Below are positions 21,711-33,039 of a stretch of 64,000 nucleotides of DNA, piece by piece. Source of the DNA: Acanthococcus lagerstroemiae (taxonomy: Eukaryota > Arthropoda > Insecta > Hemiptera > Eriococcidae); contig CM063106.1 of the NCBI GenBank assembly GCA_031841125.1, positions 40,482,001-40,546,000 on the forward strand, written 5' to 3'. The translations under genes were made by a program, and so were the position numbers. The notes under the pieces were generated by a model. It was not told where the DNA came from, did no database searches, and saw only the letters and a program-made list of their open reading frames with translations. Numbering within the stretch: position 1 is the stretch's first letter; each line of letters begins with the position of its first letter.

Positions 21711-21860
21711 AGCCTATTGTTTTTATTCTGGTAATTCTTGGAATGGTCGAAAATAGATTGACGAGTGAGGTACCGTGCGGTTCTCCTGTATAGGCGCGGG
21801 ATTGTTTTATTCGAGTAATTCTCGGAATGATCAAAAATAGATTGATGGTTGACTAAATGA
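21711..21860 (+). repeat. Two-copy tandem repeat, ~86-bp period
   Basis: ATTGTTTTTATTCTGGTAAT and ATTGTTTTATTCGAGTAATT begin two copies near 21716 and 21801. Both continue through TC(T/G)GGAATG and AAAATAGATTGA. On the minus strand the repeat is translated in one frame (FSTIPRITRIK twice), perhaps a relic of internal coding sequence beside the candidate LTR. Confidence 0.6.
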
Positions 21861-21959
21861 TGCCGATTAGGATGGCGTAAAAGAAAGAAGCCTTCGGAAT
21901 GTGTAGAAGGTGATTTTCGCCTTACGACAAATGGAAAATTATATGCTTCATTCATCAGC

Positions 21960-23215
21960 TTTTTACTTTATACTGGAAGTCCGGCCCTGTATGATTAGTA
22001 CTCACTAATTTTGGACTCCTCAGGAAGTATTTTCAATTATTTACTGTCTGTCCGTTCATGAATCCATCGCACAAAAATTCATCTTTCTTAGGGAAGCTGC
22101 ATGGCATTCGGAAGTTCGCTTTCAGCCACTCGCTCGCTACATCACTGTGAATTTTGTAACAATTCAGTCGACGATATCGATTCTCTCTTCAGCAGTTATC
22201 AAAAATTACCTGAACAAATTGTTAATGGCATTTTAGAGTACGTCTCTATAGTATTCTTCCATCTTATTTAATTGGAATCTAATTTCGCCGACAGATTTCA
22301 TTTTCAAAGGCAAACTAATATAAGCTAACGATGATTGAGCTTCACGTACTTCCTCGCAGAGAAAAAAATGTTACTTGTTCAATGTCCCCACTTTGTGCCC
22401 TCATTTGCCGATATTCGACTCAGCGAGACGCACATAATTTCGTTACAAAAAGTGGCAAAAAGTTGGTGAAAACTTTTTGCGGTTTGGCATTTATAACAAA
22501 CGCGTTTGCGGATGTGTTAAATTTTTTCGCATGGTGTTCCTGAATACGCTGATGAAGAGTGTGAGTATTTAAAACGAAAAAACATTTCCAATATATTAGT
22601 CTGCAGAACTCCAGGAACGGCGATATCAACCCCGAATATAGTCTATAAACTATAAATATGTATTTATAGACGGTTTATTTATATAGATACATACATAAAT
22701 TAAAAAAATATATCAACATCGTTGGAATAAGTTGCACAGTTTTTTCGTTAGTACCGAAAAAATATTCTTGTGTTCAGTGATCGATAAGGAAAAGAAAGTT
22801 TTAAACATGTTCTTTATCGTCGTTTGGCATGCGATAAAAAAAGAAGGCACCGTTCTTGGCGCGTTAGTGCCTCGCCGAAAAAATAAATGAATAAATAAAA
22901 GCAAAAAAATACGCGGAAGCATCTATATGTGTGGCAGACGCACAAACATAAGAGAAAAGAGGCCACCACATTAGGAGGCATCCTGTCTTTAACGATACTA
23001 GTCTTTGTTTTTGCATCAACGTGTCACCTCCGTAATGTCACCACTTTTTTACTGGGAGGGAGGGGGGCTTGTAAACATGAGGTAAAATAACTTCAGCGAA
23101 TGAGAGCCAAAAGCAATTCCTTCCGAATTCTACGATCAGATTTGAAAAATAAAAATAATCTTTCGGGGAAAAATCACCAGCTAATGTGAGGGGAGGGGTG
23201 CGTAGGTGTACAGGT
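21960..23215. other. Unassigned AT-rich intergenic DNA
   Basis: No recognisable gene. A/T-rich TATTTATA words lie near 22655-22690. It ends where the 5'-truncated R1-like element begins. Confidence 0.4.
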
Positions 23216-23219
23216 AGCG

Positions 23220-23660
23220 ATATCGCCGTATACAACTGCTACTTCTCCTCAAACAGAAGACTCGAGGAGTTCGAGGCCTACCTCGCCTGTCTCAAGGAGA
23301 GCATCGCGAGGAAGACGACGAGAGTCATCGTGACCGGTGACTTCAACGCCAAATCAGAGGAGTAGCACGCCGGCCGGACCGACTCCCGAGGATATGCCCC
23401 GGGGGAGCTTGCCGCCCGGCACGACCTTGTTCTGATGAACACGGACGGTACTCCCACCCTTTTCCATCAAGGCGTGGGGTCGGTCTTAGACGTCACCTTC
23501 ACGTCAGCCGGGCTGGCCCGCTGGATCAAGGGCTGGTCCGTGCTGGATGAGGAGTCAGGGAGTGACCACAGGTACATCACCTTCAAGCTGGACCGGGGAA
23601 CCGAGGTAGTCAGTGGTCCAAAGAAGCTGGGACGATGGGCGATCAGGAAGCTCGATACGG
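23220..23660 (+). pseudogene. R1-like endonuclease (EEP fold), C-terminal part
   Basis: Translation gives IAVYNCYFSSNRRLEEFEAY, RVIVTGDFNAKSEE then a stop, and then RTDSRGYAPGELAARHDLVL, a GSVLDVTFTSAG block and ESGSDHRYITFKL. GDFNAKS carries the conserved Asp and Asn of the apurinic-like endonuclease, and SDHRYI carries the catalytic Asp-His pair. The N-terminal glutamate motif is lost by truncation. The stop after KSEE (near 23363) replaces the codon for the expected aromatic residue. In active elements this domain nicks the target. Confidence 0.8.
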
Positions 23661-23762
23661 ATATTGGAGGTAAGCTTCCTAGCTCTCACCTGGTGAAGGG
23701 GAGAGTGTCGGGCAGATGAAGAGGAGAGCGCGAAGACCGCGGCCGCGAACGCCATCCGCACA

Positions 23763-24122
23763 GTGGTCGCGGCCTGTGATAGCGAAATGCCCCGAGGCGG
23801 TCCAACGCGCAAGAGACAGCCCATCTATTGGTGGACCGAGGACATCGCCAAGCTGCAGAAGGAATGCAACCCACTTCGCCGTCGGTATCAACGCACGAGA
23901 AGAGACGACGAAGCGGCCACAGCAGTTTCGCAGCAATACCAGCAGGCTCGTCGTACTCTGAAGCTCGCCATACGCCAGAGCAAGAAGGCAGCTTGGGAGG
24001 AATTGTGTCAACAAGCAGATGACGACCCCTTCGGCAAGCCGTACAAGGTAGTCATGCAGAAAGCCGGAGGGCCGTCGGTGACGAACCGAATGGAGCCAGG
24101 GGTGCTGCAACAGGTAGTTTAA
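23763..24122 (+). pseudogene. R1-like ORF2 linker between endonuclease and RT
   Basis: A 119-codon frame includes RQPIYWWTEDIAKLQKECNP and a QARRTLKLAIRQSKKAAWEE helix, the typical W-w---i--L-----r block and basic region before the RT in R1-clade proteins. It ends in a stop at about 24119-24121, where related proteins read through into an ELFP block. The downstream frame (24168) is the same, so one nonsense codon separates it from the RT. Confidence 0.75.
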
Positions 24123-24167
24123 GAACTGTTCCCCCAGCGCCCCCAACTAACCGCAGTCTCCGCCGAA

Positions 24168-25271
24168 ATGCGAGAGGATATCCCTCTGCTTAGTGTAGGA
24201 GAAGTGGACAGCGCGATCGACCGGATCAGGACGAAGAAGAGGAAGGCGCCTGGTCCGGACATGATTCCCAACGGCGTCTGGGAAGTAGTCCACCGAGCAG
24301 ACCCGTCCCTCCTGACCAACGTATTCAATCGCGCGTTGCAGGAGGGGACATTCCTGAGCAGATGGAAGACGGCGCGGCTGGCACTGATCAAGAAGCCAGG
24401 AAAGCCAGATGGCCAGCCGTCCTCGTACCGGCCTATTTGCCTGCTCGACACCGTCGGCAAGGTGTTTGAGCGTACCATCGTGGATAGACTGGAGGAGCAC
24501 TTCCGGAAGCAGAAGACGATTTCGAGCAGTCAGTACGGATTCAGAACTGACCGCTCGACTGCGGACGCCGCGCTGAAGTTGACGAGTCTGGCGCAGAATG
24601 CGATTCGCGGGCAGCAGTTCCGCACGGCGGTCAGCCTCGACATCAAGAACGCGTTCAACTCCATTCCGTATACGCATATCATGGAGGCGTTGGAGTTGGC
24701 ACGAGTACCTGGTTACCTCGCGCGCCTCATCAGGAGTTACTTCTCCGGCCGCCGGATAGAGATGGAGTCGGCGGCCGGACCAATCACACGGGAGATGACC
24801 TGCGGCGTTCCTCAGGAATCAGTACTCGGACCTACCTTGTGGAACGTCGCCTTTAACGGGATACTGAGGCTGGCACTACCACCAGGCGTAAAGCTCATCT
24901 ACTACGCCGACGACACGCTGGTGGTGTGCCAGGCAGAGACGATAGCAGAGGTAACGCGACGAGTGAACCAGGCGTTAGAGATGCTGACCCACTGGATCGA
25001 GTCGGCGGGGCTGTGCTTAGCGGTACAGAAGACAGAAGCGGTTTTGTTTACGACGCGACGTAAGTACAGCCCACTCACCTTTGTCCTAAAATGTGTGGAG
25101 ATTGGGCTACGTACAGACATGAAGTACCTGGGGCTGTGGTTCGACGGGAAGTTGCATTTCCGAGAGCACTTTCGACGGGCAGCTGAGAAGGCGGATCGAG
25201 TAGCTGGACAGTTGTCCCGTCTGATGTCGAACCTAGGGGGCCGAGAGAGCAGCGAAGAAGGATGTACGTGA
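24168..25271 (+). pseudogene. R1-clade reverse transcriptase domain
   Basis: A 367-codon open frame holds a complete RT palm. KAPGPD lies at residues 26-31, YRPI at 87-90, QYGFR at 122-126, motif A SLDIKNAFNSI with the catalytic Asp at 158, and motif B reading CGVPQESVLGPTLW. Motif C, YYADD, is at 245-249 (24900-24914). After it come the GLCLAVQKTEAVLF and DMKYLGLWFDGKLHFREHF blocks of the thumb. All three catalytic aspartates are present, but motif B has E where related proteins have G (PQGS to PQES). The frame ends in a frameshift at GGRESSEEGCT. It is the best-preserved coding stretch in the window, yet its upstream and downstream parts are broken. Confidence 0.85.
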
Positions 25272-26082
25272 ACGCCATCATGTCGGTCCTCCTATACGGG
25301 ACGCCAGTATTCGCCGACGCCATCGATATACCATACAGGAGAGCGGAGATGGAGAAGATCCAGCGAAAAGCTGCGATGAGGTGTGTCAGTGCGTACCGCA
25401 CTGTTTCTTCGGATGCAGTAAGCGTGTTAGCGCGTATACCGCCGGTCGAACTCAAGGTCGGCGAACTTGCGGCGGTATACGGTGCGAAGAAGAAAGCGAA
25501 GACGAAACGGGAGGTACTTCGGGTCAAGCGAGTCACCCAGCAGGACACGCTTCGGAAGTGGAAGAACGCGCTCGCCCATTCGACCAAGGGCGAGTGGACC
25601 CGAGCGCTGATACGCGACTTCGACGGATGGGTAGGAGGATCGCGCGGAGAGCTGAACTTCCATCTTACTCAAGTACTGAGCGGCCACGGGTGCTTCGGCA
25701 CGTACCTACATCGGATGCCGATAGCGCCGAGCCCCGTGTGCGCGCACTGTGATCGAGGGGCGGAGGACACACCTTGGCATCGAGTGTGAGGCTTGGGAGC
25801 AGGAGAGGCGCGGGACGGCCACAACGTCGATCGATCCCGGCGGCGGAAGAAGATGAGGAAGAATCAACGACAACGACGGTGTGATCAGTGATCAGCCGTC
25901 TCGCGCCGGACAACCTGGTTCCGGAGATGATGAAGAACGGAAGCAGTTGGAACCGGGTGTTGGCCACTGTCTCGGCCATCATAACGAAGAAGATGCAGAC
26001 GGAGTGGTCCAGACAGAGGGCCAGCAATTTACTAAGCTCGGTCCACACCATCGAACAGGAGGAGAACTCTGTACCATCCTAG
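25262..26082 (+). pseudogene. R1-like ORF2 C-terminal region with zinc knuckle
   Basis: After a frameshift the protein continues as YVNAIMSVLLYGTPVFADAI, a RCVSAYRTVSSDAV block, LARIPPVEL and further on MPIAPSPVCAHCDRG. CAHC begins the Cys-rich knuckle, whose second half (IECEAWEQERR) lies in another frame near 25780-25810. A third frame (25888-26082) encodes the tail NLVPEMMKNGSSWNRVLATV. Three frames are thus needed for one domain. The knuckle is thought to bind RNA or target DNA in R1-type elements. Confidence 0.75.
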
Positions 26083-26084
26083 AA

Positions 26085-26400
26085 GAGCTGCTGCAGGTGC
26101 GTTGCGGACCCACCGGCAGGGCTCACCCGTCGTCTCCACCTGCCTGCGTCGACACACGGAATAAAACGAGGAGGCGAGGGGTGAGTGAAGAGAAGCAGCG
26201 CGTCCGGCCGTGGGGGACCTGAATTCCAGGCGAGCGCTCAGGGAGTGCAGACCTTGATCATTAGGGAATCCAATGGTGGCCCTGGGCGTCCCTCCGGTCA
26301 CTGATGCGATACTCGAAAGGGTAGTTTCCGGGACCGGGGGTTCGGTGTCATAGGGGCCACGTTGGCATGCGTGCATCGCCATAGGTACCACCACACCACA
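26085..26400 (+). other. 3' untranslated region of the R1-like element
   Basis: Non-coding and GC-rich. It shares with 28236-28570 the blocks GGCAGGG(C/T)TCACCC, GAATTCCAGG, GTGGCCCTGG, GTCACTGA(T/C)GCGATACTCG and TAGTTTCCGGG. It ends with the TGGCATGCGTGCATCGCCAT word also found at 14490. Confidence 0.75.
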
Positions 26401-27699
26401 ATGTGCAATGACCCCCTGTCCATTTATGTGACAGGGCAGGGTATTCCATATACACATGCATTTCAGTAGCGGATACAGATCATCACCGGATTTTAGCATT
26501 TTCTCAGTTTTGTTGCCTCCGATGGTTTTTACATACAAGGAAAACTCAAATCTCAAATACAAATCAGACAAGTTAAAGAGATGGAAGCACGGTTTATGAT
26601 GAGAAATGAGGACCATTACCTCATATAGTATACTGCTCGCAATCATTGGCCTTACTGTGTATAAGAAAATTCTATCTTAAGCATCCTCAAGTTATGAAGC
26701 TGCTCAAATACATTAGCAACAGTGATGACAAATATTTCTATCATGATAGATCGTTCTCGAATTTGAGAAAATGAGGAACATGCAAACCTACCAGATGTGA
26801 AAAAATTCCTTAAAAATTAAACTTTTGTTGAATTATGATAATATTGATACCAGAAGTGATTCGTAAGGGTTCACATCTATTATGTAATTCATTCAGTCTA
26901 ATTAACTAATCTAATACTTGAGTCTTCCTCAAACGCAAAGCCAAAAAACCCTTGGGACCACTAGAACTGAGGAAAATTCGAATGGAAGCAAGAACTCTAG
27001 TCTTATACTAAAGTCTACGATTGCATGAATAAATATATCCAACATTTGTCTGTAAAAAAAAATCTAATATTTAATATATGATTTAGTAAGCTGTCAAAAA
27101 ATTGAGTCTCCACATAAAAAATTCCTCTATTGATTTCTAAAATATTTCACCAGCCAGTTTATTTTTATTCAAACAATTTATAGGGGTTGCAAAGTGTCAG
27201 GGGGAGTGAGGAGTTAAGTGGCTAAGATAGGATTCCTCGTAAGGAAGTCTAAAATTTGGCTTTGAAGCTATCAAAACATCAAGTTCGACTGAAAAAATTG
27301 GTTTGACTATAAAGAATTATTATTTTCATTAGTGTAAGGATGGAGTACATGCCGAGAAGTTTGAGAAATAGTTCATTCAAAGGTGACGGCTTTTGTTGAA
27401 TTTGAGGCGAAAACCACATTCTTTGGAACTTCGAACACCACAGACCACAGAAACATGAAAAAGACTATCTACTCAGATTTCAGGAATGCATAATGCCTTT
27501 ATGAAATTGTTTGGCTCACGCCTCTATTTTCGAAACTCCACTAAGGAGGAGAGCTTAAAAATTACAGATAATATCATTACGTATATCAAAAATCGGGTTT
27601 TTGGAGTCTAAGAAATCGATTAACTGTAACTCTTTCCAACAATGGTTCATAGGGAGCAAGGATGAGAAAACTTCGGAATTGTACAAGGAATTATTCAAT
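26401..27699. other. Unassigned AT-rich intergenic DNA
   Basis: No family recognised. Mixed AT-rich sequence with short frames only. Confidence 0.4.
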
Positions 27700-28140
27700 G
27701 TACAAGGTGTTTCACAAATTGGCCCCCCATTTTTTTTTATCACGAAGTCGGATCGTTCCAGAATAAAACAGTTTCTGATAGAAAAAATTCTCTCCCCCAA
27801 AAAAGGGGCTCGAACGTATCATCAACACTGAAATCTTAATTAGAAAGGTCCCGAATAAAAGATCGAAATATGAATTTCTTGTATAACTGAGTTCGATTAC
27901 CATATCAAATTTTTAATTTTGTCCTGATTTGATCCAACAATCCAAATTTTGAACTCAGGAACGGTTAAAATTGAATTTTGTTTAAATCGACGAAATTATT
28001 AATTTTATTCTTTTTATTGGGGGGAGGGGGCTTGCTGATTTCGATTATTGCATCATATTTTTGAATTAGGCCCCTATTTGGATCAAAAATTTAACATTTC
28101 TTTCAAAATTACAAAACTGACCAATGGTGCAAATTTGAAC
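27700..28140 (+). repeat. Dispersed repeat with two degenerate ~138-bp satellite units (copy 1)
   Basis: The segment begins CAAGGTGTTTCACAAATTGG and holds CGAAGTCGGATCG and GGGGCTCGAA, both found again at 29036-29145. About two ~138-bp units start at 27835. Each has a CGAAA-TA start, a TGAnTTCGATTA core near its middle, and a (C)CTGATTTGGATC-like block. The array is interrupted on the right by unrelated DNA before the R1-like tail. Confidence 0.6.
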
Positions 28141-28235
28141 TCCTACAACCCAACTGGCGAATGTAACGGGTAATTTGGGAAAACCAAAAATGAGGTAACT
28201 ACCTGTCAACTTCGCTTATATCGACATACAAGACT

Positions 28236-28570
28236 GGCAGGGTTCACCCCGCCGTCACCACCTTCCTACGTCGCCACACGCACCAAGATGAGGAGTTGAG
28301 GGGTGAAGGAAGGTAACGCGTTTGTCTGTGGTGCACCCGAATTCCAGGTTATTGCTTGGTGAGCGTTGCCTCGACCAGTAGGGTGTCTCATAGTGGCCCT
28401 GGCAGGACAGCGCGAATCCGAAGCGGAAAGGCGAAAGGGGGACTCGGGCCAGCCTTAATGCGTCCCTCTGGTCACTGACGCGATACTCGACAGGATAGTT
28501 TCCGGGGCCAGGGGTACGGTGTCTGGAGAGCCACTTTGGCAGGCGGGCATCGCCGTACGACTCACGAAGA
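28236..28570 (+). mobile_element. 3' end copy of the R1-like element
   Basis: About 335 bp align with the 3' untranslated region at 26110-26400 in the same orientation. A ~60-bp block around GACAGCGCGAATCCGAAGCG is extra here or deleted in the other copy. No coding sequence is retained. It sits between two copies of the satellite-bearing repeat. Confidence 0.75.
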
Positions 28571-28574
28571 GTAC

Positions 28575-29150
28575 CGACATGCAGGGTGTTCTACAAATTT
28601 GTTATTTGTTGCTGGTCTTTTTTTTTTTTTTTTTTTTTTTTTTTTGACACAAAATCTGTTGTTCACAAAACAAAAATAGATCATTCAGAACAACGAGAAC
28701 CACAAAAATCACAAAATCAAAAACCGCAGATGATGAACATCAAAAATTCCCAAACATTACAAAAAATGATTTACACTACACGAGTGCACACACTTCTGAA
28801 AAAATAAAGACCAATGAGATGAAATTACGACCAGTCATAAGCATTCGAAATTAATATTAGACTCACTGCACAACTGATTGTCGAACTGAATGGCATATTC
28901 ACGGGGAATTGAGTATGCAATTTCATATGCGTGCGTATTCACGGAGAATTGAGTATGCAATTTCATAATATGCATACAAATGATGAGCAATGCATAGAAT
29001 AAAAAGATAATCCTACCATCTTCTTTTCTGAATGCGAAGTCGGATCGACGCAGAGTAAGCAAGGAACTTCAAGTGAAAGGGTCTAGTTTTGTTGTTGTTT
29101 TTTAGTGAAAAAATGTTATCTTAAAAAAAGGGGGGGCTCGAATGTGCTAC
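28575..29150 (+). repeat. Satellite-bearing repeat, left part of copy 2
   Basis: It begins GCAGGGTGTTCTACAAATTTG and contains a 28-T run (28618-28645). It also has CGAAGTCGGATCG and GGGGGGCTCGAA, matching copy 1. Homology resumes at 30199 after the LTR-like insertion. Within it, 28891-28970 is a ~40-bp tandem duplication (CACGG(G/A)GAATTGAGTATGC twice). Confidence 0.6.
28891..28970 (+). repeat. 40-bp tandem duplication
   Basis: Two adjacent copies share ATTCACGG(G/A)GAATTGAG and TATGCAATTTCATA. They differ by a few bases. Confidence 0.8.
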
Positions 29151-30198
29151 TGTAAGAACCTATTTTTCATAGCAACCGTATTCCAGGAACCCCTATAGGA
29201 ACTAGCCGATACCTCGAAGCTGCAAACTCGGCCTGTCGAAGGAATGGTAGTATTTCTTCGAGGGTGTGAACAATAGGGATGATATAGCGATAGGCAGAGC
29301 CCACTCACACATAGGCACTATCGTCGCTTTTGCCACGATTGCGGAGGCTATAGAATCGTATAGTCAGTGTGATTTTTGTGTGGCTTAGCGCGCTCGTGCT
29401 CTTGCATAGTGTGCATTCTCGTATCGCGATTTTATCCATCACATTTGCAGAACCTCGGGTAAGTGAGCTCACCTCCACTGTGGGTCACTTATTGAGTATA
29501 CGCCTTTGATAGGTTACATCGAGTAGCGCAAGTCAGTACTTACTGATATATTAGGCCAGCGATCGATCGACACTATTGTCTTGCAGACCCAACAGTACTC
29601 GGAAGGTAGTTCTGAGGGGGAGTTCTATACAAAGTTTGGGATAGCCAGGCTCAGGCGACAATGTGATTCCTCTGCTGATCTCCCGATATTGAAGCTCTCT
29701 CAGGTGTACGCTGAGGAGAAATAACGAGTCTGCCCTTTATGGAGCGGGATTGTCAGGATGACTCAGACCTGAAGGGTCTGCACGGTGTGGTGGGTGAGCG
29801 CAGACCCCTACCGTTGGTCTGGCGGCAGGTTAGATCGGGGACAGGCAATCCTGGATTCGTCCAACCTCTCTGTAAAATTATGTTTGTTGTACATGAGTTA
29901 GTTAGGGATCTAAATACTCAGCCGTGTCTTCTTCGTCTGAATTACAGGTAAATAGCATCCGCCACATCGAGCCAGGGTTTACCTACATCGCAGCGTGACC
30001 ATCCTAGATTAAGTAGTCTCATGTAGAATTATTTTAATACAAATCGTCTTCTTACTCTTAGTGTCATTTCTTCAGGACTTGTCAAAGTTAGTCTTAGGTC
30101 GCCCTACACCATACTCGAAAGTAATAAAGTATTTTATATTATACCCCCTAGCCTATCTTCTCCGGATTTACACGCACACACGCTTTATATTTTTTACA
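29151..30198 (+). mobile_element. Probable solo LTR interrupting the satellite repeat
   Basis: The 1048-bp segment starts TGTAAGAACC and ends TTTTTTACA, giving TGT...ACA termini typical of retroviral-type LTRs. Comparison with copy 1 (27735-27880) shows it as extra sequence: GGGGCTCGAA lies just before it, and CAAACAGAAAGGTAACGAAT just after it, as in copy 1. An AATAAA signal lies at about 30122, 70 bp from the right end, as expected for R-U5. The flanking bases (CTAC / CCAG) do not form a clean 4-6 bp duplication. A 70-codon frame inside has no known domain. Confidence 0.55.
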
Positions 30199-30780
30199 CC
30201 AGGAACATCGAATTCCCAAACAGAAAGGTAACGAATAAAATATCGAAAGAGGGTTTCTTGGATCACTGATTTCAATTATCACATCAGATTTTCGATCCTG
30301 CCTCATTTGGGCTCAAAATCTAAATTTCAGAATCAAAATGGACAATACTAAATTGGCTTGAAAATTTAGAAACGGTATCGAACTAGAGGTATATTAACTC
30401 GTTGATCTCGAATATTACATTGCATTTTAATTCAATTCAGAGTTGAACCCAAAAATCCAGATTTTTGAATTCGAAATTAGTAAAAATTAAAATGACATGA
30501 GGATTCAACAAAGTTTCGAAGTAGGGTTTTTCTGTCGCTGATTTCGATTATGGCATGACATTATTAACCTAGTCCTCATTCGGGACTAATATTAAAAATT
30601 TCGGACCTAAAAAAGGTCAAAAATATTTCTTGTCTCGAGGATTGAGTAAATTATAAATTTGGTAGAGGTGAGACGGGTCATTGATTTTGAATATCGGATT
30701 AGATTATTGGTTTGGCATCGATTTTGGCCACAAGTTGAACATTTTCCCACATCAAAATTGACATGAATTGAAAAAATGGA
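30199..30780 (+). repeat. Degenerate satellite array, ~138-bp period, about four units
   Basis: Units begin near 30230, 30370, 30503 and 30643. Each contains a version of TCGCTGATTTCGAATATCGC followed ~25 bp later by a CCT-ATT-GGGC block and then AAAAATnnAnATTT. Pairwise similarity is low to moderate, so this is an old array. Inverted relatives occur inside the 1-kb repeats at 37250-37480 and 61900-62110. Confidence 0.6.
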
Positions 30781-31083
30781 ACAATGTCAAAAATTCGGGC
30801 TTCTTAAACCCAAATGTCATCGTGGGAATCAATTCGACGTGGAAATTCGTACGAGATATCTTGATAAGTATTTATATTGGTAAAATCTGTATTAATAATT
30901 TCAATACAGTTTGTATCAGGTTACACGTGAAGTCACCATTTTCAATTTTTATAATGAGAGTGACGATAATTTTTCAAATATGTTTCTTACTTTAATACAT
31001 AATTATCTTCACTGATGTGACTAGAAATCTTTGAAGGATGGAATTACAAATTTGTTGAAGTTCTTAACTCTGTGCCGCACAGC

Positions 31084-31105
31084 AAAAAAAAAAAAAAAAA
31101 AAAAA
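31084..31105 (+). repeat. Poly(A) run of 22
   Basis: Uninterrupted A-run, possibly a retroposon tail, but no source element was recognised upstream. The stretch 30781-31420 around it holds no gene. Confidence 0.7.
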
Positions 31106-31424
31106 CACCGATTGAAATTAAACCTTCTTTCAAGTATTTGAAGTGATCGAAATTGACACATTGATAAGTGCAAACTCCGATGTATTTATTCCTCTGATAC
31201 AACCGAATGCCATTGTACCTTCCACCCATTAGAAGAAAAAGAAAGAAAGAAAAAAGTTAATTTTATAATTTTGTAAGAGTCTACGAAAAATGTCTGTTAT
31301 CTCACGATTTTTTTTTTTTTGTTGTGAAATCTCAAGAATTTTCATGAAAGGGATCTGGTAACACTGTAAATGACAAATCCAATAGAAAATTATTAAATCC
31401 CACTTTTTAACTTCTTATTTCTCC

Positions 31425-31985
31425 CGTGTGGGAACGGGCAGTAGAATTTTCCCACGGTACCCTGCCTGTCATAAAAGGCGACTAAAAGGGGACCTCAAAG
31501 GCTTGCAGCTGGCAAGTGCGGGCGTGGCGCACCCGAGGACCTTACGCTAGTGCCTCAACTTCTTTCAGTCCCTACAGTTAAGCACGTCCCACGTTCAGAA
31601 TCTGTGCGTTAGGCAGGGAACCCGACGTTGGATGCGAAATAAAGACCCGACGACGTAAAGTCGGAAAGGTCGTGTGGCACAGACGGCAAAGATGCTCCCC
31701 TCTTAAAATCGGGTTTGTAGCAGCGAGGGCCGTCTCCAGCGTCGGATGACCCGTGTACGACAGACGATGAGTTGCCTGCCCCCTTCTTTCCGTAGCCTGT
31801 ATCTCAGTACAGCTACGGGCCCAATTCCAAGGTTGGTGTTACCTATGCCGAGGGGATGCAGGTCTGTTGGGCTAGAACAGTCGCGAATAGGAACCTGAGG
31901 GATACCGGCTGACCTCCCTCAGTAAGTAAGCTTACCGTGGTACTCGGAGAGCTGCCACGGTGGACGGTATATTTCTCCGGTACTC
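31425..31985 (+). promoter_or_regulatory. 5' leader (internal promoter region) of the LOA-like element
   Basis: Non-coding, GC-balanced sequence upstream of ORF1 with paired words GTGTGGGAA/TTCCCAC and ATAAAGACCCGACGACG/AGTCGGAAAGG. LINE leaders normally contain the downstream promoter used for transcription. This role is inferred from position only. Confidence 0.5.
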
Positions 31986-32040
31986 GTGGGAACCATATGG
32001 AGGGACAAAAATCTGTTTTGTTTTTGTTTTGTTTTTTTAA

Positions 32041-33012
32041 GTAAGGAAAGCGAACCTGCTGGGAATAGCGAAAGCCAGACCGACAGAGACGCTAGAGAGA
32101 AGCATGCAGCGGAAGGGCTGTCAAAAGTGATAGACCGAGTGACACTTGAGACGGAGACCAGGGATCCGCGGACCAGCGGAACCGGAGACATCTACGGGTG
32201 GATCGGGTGAAGCAGGGACACAAGCGGGTTGACCAGGGAACCTGGCATCCGTCGCCAAAACAACAGAAGAGGAAAAAAGAAAACGTTCAGGAGCGCAGAA
32301 AAGGAAGGCGCAGCGTGAGAAGCGGAGACAGCAGGAGGACGGTGGAGGAACGAAGAAGAGCACACCTGAAAAGGGAACCTCTGCGGGAACTCCATTGTCA
32401 GGCAAGAGACCGCGGGAAACCCCGTCGACGGGACCCGAGAAGGCACCGCCGAAGAAGAGCAGGACGACGACCTATGCTTCGGCGGCGGCAGAGGAGGGAA
32501 ATAAGGTGGCTATCTTTCAGGACGGCTACCCGAAGACCACTCTGACGGCCGAGGAAGCAAAGGGCGCCAAAGGCGTTATTCGTGAGATGCTTTGAGAACT
32601 ACCGGAGACGAGGTTACCGAACATCAAACAAATAACGCTGTATCAAGGGACACTGCAGGTGGTATGCGCGGACCAGACGAGCCGGGAACGCTTTTTGGCT
32701 GGGCTCACCAGCAGAGTGCGACTGGGGGAGGAAACTCTGAAAGTCGCACCCAGGGAGAGTCTGCCGAAGCTGACCAGCGCGTCGGTTTGGCTGCCTACGA
32801 GTTAGCGAACAGCGCAAGTGCTCCTAAAGAGGCTGGAGCTACAAAATCAGGGGCTGTCTGCTGGGTCCTGGTGCGTTACCCATTGCATGGAGGAACCGAA
32901 AGGTACACTTCTGGTGGTGGGTATCGACGAGGAGTCAGTGAAGTACCTGAGAAGAAAGGGCAACAAGCTGTTTTTCCTGGACCGCCTGGTTGACGTCAAG
33001 GTGTCAGTCTGA
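32041..33012 (+). pseudogene. LOA-like ORF1 (gag-like) protein
   Basis: A first part (ESEPAGNSESQTDRDAREKH) lies in one frame and ends at the stop near 32208. From about 32233 a second frame reads a basic, charged tail (KRKAQREKRRQQEDGG) and a SGKRPRETPSTGPEKAPPKK segment. It then gives a globular part with GNKVAIFQDGYPKT, LPNIKQITLYQGTLQVVCAD, ASVWLPTS, LLKRLELQNQGL, TLLVVGIDEESVKYL and FFLDRLVDVKVSV. That region resembles the DUF4780-type domain of insect LINE ORF1 proteins, which bind element RNA. Two nonsense codons (near 32593 and 32803) and one frameshift inactivate it. Confidence 0.65.
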
Positions 33013-33039
33013 GGATAACAGAGAAAAGCTATACACGGA

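Larger units (their letters stand above)
23217..26400 (+). mobile_element. 5'-truncated R1-clade non-LTR retrotransposon
   Basis: A ~3.2-kb element, GC-rich against AT-rich flanks. It begins inside the endonuclease domain, continues through RT and a C-terminal zinc-knuckle region, and ends in a ~320-bp 3' untranslated region terminating in an ACCACACCAC-type tail. ORF1 and the 5' leader are missing, as expected for 5' truncation during target-primed reverse transcription. The reading frame shifts several times and has at least two nonsense codons, so the copy is inactive but young enough to read easily. Two shorter 3' copies lie at 14460-14530 and 28236-28570. Confidence 0.85.

Noticed and set aside
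26440..26646. Possible further LINE coding sequence after the R1-like element
   Set aside because: The minus-frame translation does not fit any RT or C-terminal motif; the element's shared 3' end stops near 26400.
29440..29960. Possible host exons (TTTGCAG and GGTAAGTGAG splice-like words)
   Set aside because: The words lie inside the LTR-like insertion, and no conserved coding sequence connects them.
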